Below are positions 57,217-64,000 of a stretch of DNA of 64,000 nt, piece after piece (position 1 is the first letter of the stretch; each line of letters starts with the position of its first letter). The DNA comes from Oxalobacteraceae bacterium AB_14 (GTDB taxonomy: Bacteria > Pseudomonadota > Gammaproteobacteria > Burkholderiales > Burkholderiaceae_D): positions 749,785 to 813,784 of the forward strand of contig KB906725.1 of NCBI GenBank assembly GCA_000381565.1, in the 5' to 3' direction. The notes below the pieces were generated by a model that saw only the letters and a list, made by a program, of their open reading frames with translations, was not told the origin of the DNA and made no database searches. The translations under genes and the position numbers were made by a program.

Positions 57217-58116
57217 TTGCATCACGATTCCCATTTACTCTCTGCAAATTCCGAATATTGCGAAGCTTGCGGCCAGCGTTTGCCTGAGGCTGGGGAGCGG
57301 TTCGCCGCATGGGATCGCAAGTCGCAGTCCAACCGGATCGGCGTCGGCATTTCCATCGCCTTGCACCTGCTGGGCGTGCTGTACTACTTCCTCTCGCCCA
57401 CGCCCAGGAACACCCATTCCGCGCCGCCCAAGGGCGGGGTGATGGTCTATCTCGCGCCGTTGCCGGACAAGCCGCAGAACAAGCCGCAGCAGAAGAAACC
57501 CGAAGTGTCCAAGGCCACCAAGCCGCCGCCGCCGCGCAAGCAGGTCGTCGCCAAGGACACGCCGGCCGCCATCCGCCCCAAGCTGGAAACCTATGTGCCG
57601 CCGGTGCAGGCGACGATGACGCCGCCGCCCGAGCAAGACATGTCCGAGATGATCGCCAAGCGCCGCGCCGCGCGCGAGGCCAACAACCCGCAACCGGCGC
57701 CAAGCGCCCCGGCCGAGAGCGACGCCGAACGCTCGCTGCGCATCGCCAAGGGCAATATCGCCGGCGCCCAGGGCCGCACCAGCGGCGCCGACAAGGACGA
57801 CACCGGCGGCATCTTCCAGGTCGACAAGAGCTACCACAGCGCCGACGTGAAGTTCCGCGGCTGGAACACCAACTTCAAGCGCCGCTGGCTGCAGCAGATC
57901 CACGTCGAGCAGGGCGCCGAGCAGGACATCGAGACCGCCGTGGCCAAGGAAATGGTCAAGATCATCCGCAAGGAAAAGCCGGGCGACTTCGAATGGGAAT
58001 CGCGCCGCCTGGGCAAGGTGGTGACGATGAGCGCGCGCAAGGAAGATGAAAAGGAGCTGATCGCCTTCTTGCTGAAGGAAATGTTCCCCGAGTACTCGCG
58101 CGGCCCCGGACGCTGA
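57217..58116 (+). CDS. Zinc-ribbon single-span protein, TonB-like layout, unknown function
   Basis: The 299-residue protein starts at TTG (57217) with CCAAGG upstream; a GTG at 57157 would be the only longer choice. Near residue 15 is EYCEACGQRLPEAG, half of a zinc ribbon (one CxxC). One membrane helix follows (VGISIALHLLGVLYYFL, about 44-60), then a Lys/Pro/Gln-rich stretch as in TonB, then a compact C-terminal domain (KFRGWNTNFKRRWLQQIHVE ... MVKIIRKEKPGDFEW). The TonB C-terminal signature is absent. No known family was recognised. It precedes the ABC genes on the same strand by 131 bases. Confidence 0.7.
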   Translation: MHHDSHLLSANSEYCEACGQRLPEAGERFAAWDRKSQSNRIGVGISIALHLLGVLYYFLSPTPRNTHSAPPKGGVMVYLAPLPDKPQNKPQQKKPEVSKATKPPPPRKQVVAKDTPAAIRPKLETYVPPVQATMTPPPEQDMSEMIAKRRAAREANNPQPAPSAPAESDAERSLRIAKGNIAGAQGRTSGADKDDTGGIFQVDKSYHSADVKFRGWNTNFKRRWLQQIHVEQGAEQDIETAVAKEMVKIIRKEKPGDFEWESRRLGKVVTMSARKEDEKELIAFLLKEMFPEYSRGPGR

Positions 58117-58247
58117 TTTGCCAGAAAACTACGGTTTGATCCCCAAAATCGGCCGTTGGTCGCAAAAAACCTGATAGCTTGGCAACTTTATCTTAAGGTA
58201 GCGTTGCCGCGGACTGCGTCCGTTTTCCTATCAGGAGATTGCGTTCC

Positions 58248-59138
58248 ATGCTATCGATCAAACAGCTGAACAAGACTTACGCCAACGGCGTCAAGGCCAT
58301 CAACGACGTCACCCTCGACATCCCCAACGGCATGTTCGGCTTGCTGGGCCCCAACGGCGCCGGCAAATCGTCGCTGATGCGCACCATCGCCACGCTGCAA
58401 GACCCCGATAGCGGCAGCATCCATTTCGACGGCCTCGACGTGCTGGCCCAGCCGGAGGCGCTGCGCCGCCAACTCGGCTACCTGCCGCAGGACTTCGGCG
58501 TCTACCCCAAGGTCACGGCCGAGGTGCTGCTGAACCACTTTGCCGTGCTCAAGGGCCTGACCGCGCGCGGCGAGCGCAAGGAAGCGGTCGAGGCGCTGCT
58601 GCAGCAGACCAATCTGTGGGAGGCGCGCAAGCGCGGCCTCGGCACTTTTTCGGGCGGCATGCGCCAGCGCTTCGGCATCGCCCAGGCGCTGCTGGGCGCG
58701 CCCAAGCTGGTGATCGTCGACGAGCCCACCGCCGGCCTCGATCCCGACGAGCGCAACCGCTTCCTCAACCTGCTGGCCAAGATCGGCGAGCAGGTGGTGG
58801 TGATACTGTCGACCCACATCGTCGACGACGTCACCGACCTGTGCCCGCGCATGGCGATGATCGTCAAGGGCGAGGTGCTGCTGCAGGGCGAGCCGCAGGC
58901 CGCCATCGACACCTTGAAGAACAAGGTCTGGCGCCGCAGCGTCAGCGCCGAGGCCTTGCCGGAATACCAGCAGCGCATGAACGTGCTGCACACCCGCCTG
59001 GTCGGCGGCAAGCCGCAGATCAATGTGTACGCCGACAGCCAGCCGGACGACGGCTTCGTGGCGGTGGAGGCGGACCTGGAGGATGTCTACTTCCTGCACG
59101 TGCGCCATGCCGCCGCCAGCGCGGCCGCCGTGGTCTGA
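58248..59138 (+). CDS. ABC transporter ATP-binding protein
   Basis: The 296-residue ATPase has LGPNGAGKSSLMR (Walker A), GYLPQDFGVYP (Q-loop), FSGGMRQRFGIAQALL (signature), LVIVDEPTAGLD (Walker B) and LSTHIVDD (H-loop). The C-terminal 80 residues are of the ABC-2 drug/antibiotic exporter type. ATG at 58248 was chosen for its AGGAG at ten bases; a TTG nine bases earlier is too close. Its partner permease follows after 10 bases. Confidence 0.93.
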   Translation: MLSIKQLNKTYANGVKAINDVTLDIPNGMFGLLGPNGAGKSSLMRTIATLQDPDSGSIHFDGLDVLAQPEALRRQLGYLPQDFGVYPKVTAEVLLNHFAVLKGLTARGERKEAVEALLQQTNLWEARKRGLGTFSGGMRQRFGIAQALLGAPKLVIVDEPTAGLDPDERNRFLNLLAKIGEQVVVILSTHIVDDVTDLCPRMAMIVKGEVLLQGEPQAAIDTLKNKVWRRSVSAEALPEYQQRMNVLHTRLVGGKPQINVYADSQPDDGFVAVEADLEDVYFLHVRHAAASAAAVV

Positions 59139-59148
59139 GGGGCGCGCC

Positions 59149-62100
59149 ATGTTAATGGAATTCTTTAAATTCGATTTGCGCTACCAGTTGCGCCAGCCGC
59201 TGCTGTGGGTGACCGGCATGATCCTCGGCCTGATGGCCTTCGGCGCCGCCACCAGCGACGCCATCCAGGTCGGCGGCGCCATCGGCAATGTGCACCGCAA
59301 CGCGCCGGTGGTCGTGGCTCAGCTGATGGGCTCGTTCACCGTGGTGTCGACCTTCATCGTCACCATCTTCATCGCCGGCACCGTGCTGCGCGACAGCGAG
59401 GTCGGCATCTCCGACATGCTGTTCGCCACGCCGATGCGCAAGTACCAGTACCTGGCCGGGCGTTTCATCGCCGGCCTGGTCGCCTGCCTGGCGATCTTCG
59501 TGCTGATCGCCGTCGGCCTGCTGCTGGGGCCGTTGATGCCGTGGGTCGACACCGCCCGCGTCGGCCCGCAGCCGCTGTTCGCCTACCTGTGGGCCTTCGG
59601 CTTCTTCGTCATCCCCAACCTGGTCTTCATCGGCGCCTTGCTGATGTTGCTGGCCTCGACCACGCGCTCGATGATGCTGGTCTACGTCGGCGTGCTGGGC
59701 TTCTTCGTGTTGTGGATCGTGGCCGGCGTGTTCACCCGCGACATCAACAATGAATGGACCGCCGTGCTGCTCGATCCGTTCGGCGTGCGCGCCTTCAGCC
59801 GCGCGGTGCGCTACTTCTCGACCGCCGAATCGAACGCCGGCCTGCCGCCGTTCGGCGGCTTCCTGCTGGCCAACCGCGCCTTGTGGCTGGCGGTGGCGCT
59901 GCTGTTCTTCGGCGCCACGCTGGTGCTGTTCAAGCCGCAGCGCGCCGGCACCGGCCGCCGCTGGTTCGGCAAGGCCAAGGCGGACGGGGCCGGCACGGCG
60001 CCGGCCCCGTCCAGCCTGGCGCTGCCGCGCACGGTGGCGCGCTTTGGCCCGTCGACCGGCTGGATACAGTGCTGGCACATCCTGCGCTTCGACGCCATGG
60101 GCGTGTTCAAGAGCGTGCCCTTCCTGGTGATGCTGCTGTTCGGCGTGCTGAACTTCGTCGGCGGCGCCACCCAGGCCGGCGCCAACTTCGGCACCACCGT
60201 CTATCCGGTCACCGGGCTGATGCTGCGCACCCTGGCCGGCAGCTTCAACTTCATGCTGATCATCGTGCTGACCTTCTACGCCGGCGAGCTGATCTTCAAG
60301 GAACGCCAGGTCAAGATCGCCGACGTCAGCGACGCCATGCCGGTGCCGGACTGGGCGCCGCTGCTGGCCAAGGCCATCGCGCTGGTCGGCGTGATCTTCG
60401 GCTTCCTGCTGGCCGGCGTGCTGGCGGCCGCGTGCTTCCAGCTGGTCAAGGGCGGCACCACCATCGAAGCGGGCCTGTATGTCAAAGGCATGTTGCTGGA
60501 GTCGGCCTTTTTCGTGCTGATGGGACTGATGGCCTTGGCGCTGCAAGTGCTGACCAATAACAAGTTCCTCGGCTACCTGCTGGTGATCGTGCTGATGGTG
60601 TCGCAGATTGTGCTGAGCATCATGCACTTCGACCACAACCTGTACAACTTCGGCGCCATGCCGGGCCTGCGCTATTCGGACATGAACGGCTACGGCCACT
60701 TCCTCAAGGGCTGGTCGTGGTTCGGCGTCTACTGGGGCCTGTTCAGCCTGGCCTTGCTGGTGCTGGCGCAGGCGTTCTGGGTGCGCGGCCTGGCGCGTCC
60801 TTGGCGCGAGCGCGTGCGCGTGGCCGTCGGCCGCCTGAAGGGGCGCTCCGGCGTCGCGCTGGCGATGCTGGTGGCCGGTTTCATCGGCAGCGGCGCCTGG
60901 ATCTTCTACAACACCAATGTGCTCAACAAGTACGAGGCGTCCGACGTGGTGATGGACCAGCAGGCCCGCTACGAAAAGCTGTATCGCCAGTACAAGGACT
61001 TGCCGCAGCCGCGCATCACCGACGTGCGCGCCGATGTCGACATCTACCCGGCCGAACGCCGGGTGGCGATCCGCGGCCGCTACCTGATGGAAAACAAGAC
61101 CGGCGCGCCGCTGGACGTCCTGCGCATCCAGCGCAACCCGGACATCGACACGCGCTTCGACAACCTGCCGCCGCACCAAGTGGTGCTGGACGATAAGGTC
61201 GCCGGCTTCAGCATCATCAAGCTGGCGCAGCCGCTGGCGCCGGCCGCGCGGCTGGAGCTGTCGTTCACCGTCGACGTGCACAACCAGGGCTTCACCAACA
61301 GCGGCGCGGCCGACAGCGTCAACCTGAACGGCACCTTCTTCAACAACTTCGCCTTCTTCCCGCACTTCGGCTACAACCAGCAGGCCGAGCTGACCGACCG
61401 CAACGAGCGCCGCAAGCGCGGCCTGGGCGAGCCGGTGCGCATGGCCAAGCTGGAGGACGAGCAGGCGCGCGCCAACGCCATCTTCAGCAACGAGGCGGAC
61501 TGGATCAACTTCGAGACCACGGTCTCGACCAGCGCCGACCAGATCGCGATCGCCCCCGGCTACCTGCAGAAGCGCTGGGAGCAGAACGGCCGCCGCTACT
61601 TCCACTACAAGATGGACCGGCCGATGGTGCCGTTCTTCGCCTACCTGTCGGCCCGCTGGGAGGTGCGCAAGGGCGCGTGGCACGGCTTGCCGATCGAGAT
61701 CTACTACGACAGCAAGCACGCCTACAACGTCGACCGCATGATCAGCTCGGCGCAGAAATCGCTCGACTATTTCGAGGCCAACTACACGCCCTACCAGCAC
61801 AAGCAGGTGAGGGTGCTGGAGTTCCCCAACTACCAGGGCTACGCGCAGTCGTTCGCCAACACCATCCCGTATTCGGAGTCGATAGGCTTTATCGCCGACC
61901 TGCGCGACAAGGATGACATCGACTACGTCTACTATGTCACCGCGCACGAGATGGCGCACCAGTGGTGGGGCCACCAGGTGGTCAGCGCCAATATGCAGGG
62001 TTCGACCATGTTGATCGAATCGCTGGCGCAATACTCGGCGCTGATGGTGATGGAGAAGGAATACGGCCGCGACAAGCTGCGCCGCTTCCTGCGCTTCGAG

Positions 62101-62733
62101 CTGGACCAGTACCTGCGCGAACGCGGCGGCGAGCTGGTGGAAGAGCAGCCGCTGATGCGCGTGGAGAACCAGCAGTACATCCACTACCGCAAGGGCAGCC
62201 TGGTGTTCTACCGCCTGCGCGACGAGATCGGCGAGGCCGCGCTCAACCGCGCGCTCAAGCGCTTCCTGGTGGACAAGGGATACCAGCAGGCGCCGTACAC
62301 CACCAGCCGCGAGCTGCTGGCCTATATCCGCGCCGAGGCGCCGCAGGACAAGCAGGCGCTGATCACCGACCTGTTCGAGAAGATCGTCTTCTACGACAAC
62401 CGCGTGACCGAAGCCAAGGCGCACCAGCGCGCCGACGGCCAGTGGGATGTGACGATGACGCTGCACCTGGCCAAGATGGAGGCGGACGGCAAGGGCAAGG
62501 AGACGCCGCGCGTCTATGACGAGCCGGTGGAGATCGCCGTGTTCGCGCGCGCCAAGGGCGCCAGGGAGCGCGACGAGCGGGTGCTGTTCAGCGACAAGCG
62601 CGTGCTGCAGGGCAGCGATCCGGTGCTGACGGTCACGGTCAAGGAGCAGCCGTTCGAGGTCGGCGTCGATCCCTACAACAAGATGATAGACCGCGTCTCG
62701 CGCGACAACCGCAAGGAAGTGAGCGTCGAGTAA
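59149..62733 (+). CDS. ABC-2-type permease fused to an M1-like metallopeptidase domain
   Basis: The 1,194-residue protein has two sets of six or so membrane helices (residues about 15-270 and 320-590), an unusual doubling of the ABC-2 permease fold, then a span near 580-600 and a large domain facing the periplasm. That domain has the gluzincin motif HEMAHQWWGH (His933, Glu934, His937) and a following Glu957 in MLIESLAQYS. In M1 enzymes 18 residues usually separate the second His and that Glu; here 19 do. The GxMEN motif is replaced by FANTIPYSE. It presumably couples peptide export with cleavage, or senses a peptide; neither is proven. Confidence 0.9.
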   Translation: MLMEFFKFDLRYQLRQPLLWVTGMILGLMAFGAATSDAIQVGGAIGNVHRNAPVVVAQLMGSFTVVSTFIVTIFIAGTVLRDSEVGISDMLFATPMRKYQYLAGRFIAGLVACLAIFVLIAVGLLLGPLMPWVDTARVGPQPLFAYLWAFGFFVIPNLVFIGALLMLLASTTRSMMLVYVGVLGFFVLWIVAGVFTRDINNEWTAVLLDPFGVRAFSRAVRYFSTAESNAGLPPFGGFLLANRALWLAVALLFFGATLVLFKPQRAGTGRRWFGKAKADGAGTAPAPSSLALPRTVARFGPSTGWIQCWHILRFDAMGVFKSVPFLVMLLFGVLNFVGGATQAGANFGTTVYPVTGLMLRTLAGSFNFMLIIVLTFYAGELIFKERQVKIADVSDAMPVPDWAPLLAKAIALVGVIFGFLLAGVLAAACFQLVKGGTTIEAGLYVKGMLLESAFFVLMGLMALALQVLTNNKFLGYLLVIVLMVSQIVLSIMHFDHNLYNFGAMPGLRYSDMNGYGHFLKGWSWFGVYWGLFSLALLVLAQAFWVRGLARPWRERVRVAVGRLKGRSGVALAMLVAGFIGSGAWIFYNTNVLNKYEASDVVMDQQARYEKLYRQYKDLPQPRITDVRADVDIYPAERRVAIRGRYLMENKTGAPLDVLRIQRNPDIDTRFDNLPPHQVVLDDKVAGFSIIKLAQPLAPAARLELSFTVDVHNQGFTNSGAADSVNLNGTFFNNFAFFPHFGYNQQAELTDRNERRKRGLGEPVRMAKLEDEQARANAIFSNEADWINFETTVSTSADQIAIAPGYLQKRWEQNGRRYFHYKMDRPMVPFFAYLSARWEVRKGAWHGLPIEIYYDSKHAYNVDRMISSAQKSLDYFEANYTPYQHKQVRVLEFPNYQGYAQSFANTIPYSESIGFIADLRDKDDIDYVYYVTAHEMAHQWWGHQVVSANMQGSTMLIESLAQYSALMVMEKEYGRDKLRRFLRFELDQYLRERGGELVEEQPLMRVENQQYIHYRKGSLVFYRLRDEIGEAALNRALKRFLVDKGYQQAPYTTSRELLAYIRAEAPQDKQALITDLFEKIVFYDNRVTEAKAHQRADGQWDVTMTLHLAKMEADGKGKETPRVYDEPVEIAVFARAKGARERDERVLFSDKRVLQGSDPVLTVTVKEQPFEVGVDPYNKMIDRVSRDNRKEVSVE

Positions 62734-62740
62734 GCGCACG

Positions 62741-62768
62741 CGTCGTTCCCGCCTGCGCGGGAACGACG
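62741..62768. repeat. Dispersed-type palindromic repeat before hemB 3' end
   Basis: CGTCGTTCCCGC and GCGGGAACGACG form a perfect 12-bp stem with a CTGC loop, between the convergent ABC/M1 gene and hemB. It matches the repeat after dsbD at 47777-47805 in reverse, so it belongs to the same family. It may act as a terminator for both genes. Confidence 0.75.
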
Positions 62769-62773
62769 GGGTG

Positions 62774-63784
62774 TCAGGCCTTGAGCAGGCGGGCGACGTC
62801 GAGCGCGAAGTAGGTCAGCACGGCGTCGGCGCCGGCGCGCTTGAACGCCAGCATCGACTCCATCATCACCTTGTCGTGGTCCAGCCAGCCGTTTTGCGCG
62901 GCGGCCTTGATCATCGCGTATTCGCCGCTGACCTGGTAGGCGAAGGTCGGCACCTTGAACTCGTCCTTGACGCGGCGCACGATGTCCAGGTAAGGCATGC
63001 CCGGCTTGACCATCACCATGTCGGCGCCTTCGGCCAGGTCCAGTCCCACTTCGCGCAGGGCTTCGTCGCTGTTGGCCGGGTCCATCTGGTAAGTGTTCTT
63101 GTCGCTCTTGCCCAGGTTCTTGGCCGAGCCGACCGCGTCGCGGAACGGGCCGTAGAAGGCCGACGCATACTTGGCCGAATACGCCATGATGCGGGTGTGG
63201 ATGTGGCCGTGCGCTTCGAGCGCCGCGCGCACCGCGCCGATGCGGCCGTCCATCATGTCCGACGGCGCCACCACGTCGACGCCGGCGTCGGCCTGGCACA
63301 GCGCCTGGCGCACCAGCATGTCGGTGGTGAGGTCGTTGATCACGTAGCCGTTGTCGTCGATCAGGCCGTCCTGGCCGTGGCTGGTGTACGGGTCCAGCGC
63401 GACGTCGGTCAGGATGCCCAGCTGCGGGAAAGCCTGCTTCAGCGCCCGCACCGCGCGCGGCACCAGGCCGTCCGGATTGGTCGCTTCGATGCCGTCCGGC
63501 GTCTTCCTGGCGGCGGCTATCACCGGGAACAGCGCCAGCACCGGGATGCCCAGTTCCACGCATTCCTGCGCCACCTTCAGCAGCACATCCACCGACACCC
63601 GCTCCACGCCCGGCATCGACAACACCGGCTCGCGCTGCTGCGTGCCTTCCAGGATAAACACCGGATAGATCAAGTCCGAGGCCGTGACGTTGTTTTCACG
63701 CATCAATGCGCGCGAAAACGGGTCGCGACGCATGCGGCGCATGCGGATGGCGGGGAATTGGGCGGAAACGTGTGGATAGGGCAT
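62774..63784 (-). CDS. hemB: Delta-aminolevulinic acid dehydratase (porphobilinogen synthase)
   Basis: The 336-residue enzyme joins two 5-aminolevulinate molecules to porphobilinogen in haem synthesis. RMRRMRRDPFSRALMRENNVT at the start, DVALDPYTSHGQDGL, VDVVAPSDMMDGR, the substrate Lys in MAYSAKYASAFYGPFRDA and the Schiff-base Lys in MVKPGMPYLD are present. The metal-site stretch has Asp/Ala in place of the three Cys of zinc enzymes, so this is the Mg-type, as in other betaproteobacteria. engB follows just upstream (27 bases), the usual arrangement. Confidence 0.97.
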   Translation of the reverse strand: MPYPHVSAQFPAIRMRRMRRDPFSRALMRENNVTASDLIYPVFILEGTQQREPVLSMPGVERVSVDVLLKVAQECVELGIPVLALFPVIAAARKTPDGIEATNPDGLVPRAVRALKQAFPQLGILTDVALDPYTSHGQDGLIDDNGYVINDLTTDMLVRQALCQADAGVDVVAPSDMMDGRIGAVRAALEAHGHIHTRIMAYSAKYASAFYGPFRDAVGSAKNLGKSDKNTYQMDPANSDEALREVGLDLAEGADMVMVKPGMPYLDIVRRVKDEFKVPTFAYQVSGEYAMIKAAAQNGWLDHDKVMMESMLAFKRAGADAVLTYFALDVARLLKA

Positions 63785-63811
63785 CGCTAAAACTTTCCTG
63801 AAACAGTGGGG

Positions 63812-64000
63812 TTATTGCTCGTCGGGCTCGGTGTCGTCTTCCATCTCGATCAATGGCACCTGGGCGGCGGCTTCGTCGTCGGTGACGCCGGCCAGTTCCA
63901 GGATCTTGTCGTTGGCTTCTTCGATGCCGACCCGCTTGAGCGCGGAGAACAGTTGTACGGTGAACGGGAAACCTTCGCCGTCTTCGTCGACATAGCTGGC
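63812..64000 (-). CDS. engB: GTP-binding protein EngB/YihA/YsxC, C-terminal end
   Basis: The 62 visible residues are the end of a protein cut by the right edge. FPFTVQLFSALKRVGIEEANDKILELAG is the C-terminal segment of the EngB (YsxC) ribosome-assembly GTPase, and the position just upstream of hemB supports this. The tail after it (TDDEAAAQVPLIEMEDDTEPDEQ) is acidic. The GTPase motifs are outside the window, so the call rests on the end and the neighbourhood. Confidence 0.75.
   Translation of the reverse strand, partial: ASYVDEDGEGFPFTVQLFSALKRVGIEEANDKILELAGVTDDEAAAQVPLIEMEDDTEPDEQ

Noticed and set aside
59152..62739. 1195-codon open frame antisense to the ABC-permease/M1 fusion
   Set aside because: Same codon-mirror effect; the real protein on the plus strand has membrane helices and a zinc motif.

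Overview
The window looks like a chromosomal segment of a GC-rich betaproteobacterium of the Oxalobacteraceae (Massilia/Duganella/Janthinobacterium type). This is inferred from the order of the ribosomal protein genes, the engB-hemB pair, a PEP-CTERM surface protein, large TonB-dependent receptors without obvious substrate genes, and ABC-permease/M1-peptidase and FtsX-type ABC modules. No rRNA, tRNA, CRISPR array, integrase or insertion sequence was seen.

Region 1 (1-20.5 kb, accessory). A TonB-dependent receptor (cut by the window edge), a spermidine-synthase-like methyltransferase-fold protein and a PEP-CTERM protein lie on the minus strand. They are followed by a six-gene minus-strand operon running from 11177 down to 3823: HlyD-type adaptor, ABC ATPase, two FtsX/MacB-type permeases, an NtrC-type response regulator and its sensor kinase. 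A near-perfect sigma-54 promoter stands in front of the adaptor gene, and the regulator carries a GAYTGA loop, so the operon probably controls itself. Divergent to it is a membrane-anchored MutS-like ATPase. Next comes a GbsR/MarR-type regulator with a DCC thiol-oxidoreductase, a membrane protein, a DUF4166 protein and a membrane/epimerase fusion. Two copies of the same palindrome, in front of the regulator and in front of the membrane protein, suggest a self-controlled regulon. A phosphoethanolamine-transferase-like enzyme overlaps a frameshifted carbon-nitrogen hydrolase gene.

Region 2 (20.5-44 kb, translation core). The str, S10, spc and alpha clusters run in order on the plus strand: rpsL, rpsG, fusA, tuf, rpsJ, then rplC to rpsQ, rplN to rpmJ, rpsM, rpsK, rpsD, rpoA, rplQ. 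The striking departure is between rpsJ and rplC: a 938-residue TonB-dependent receptor and a DUF817 membrane protein, with their own terminator and a fresh promoter before rplC, split the S10 operon. Several intergenic gaps here hold strong hairpins.

Region 3 (44-64 kb). An M28 peptidase converges on rplQ. DsbD is followed by a Spy/CpxP-like chaperone divergent from an OmpR-type two-component system, and an RND efflux pair follows downstream, making a coherent envelope-stress/efflux block. A FAD/NAD(P)-binding protein, a zinc-ribbon single-span protein, an ABC ATPase with a giant permease fused to an M1-type peptidase, hemB and the end of engB complete the window. Copies of a short dispersed palindromic repeat sit after dsbD and before hemB.
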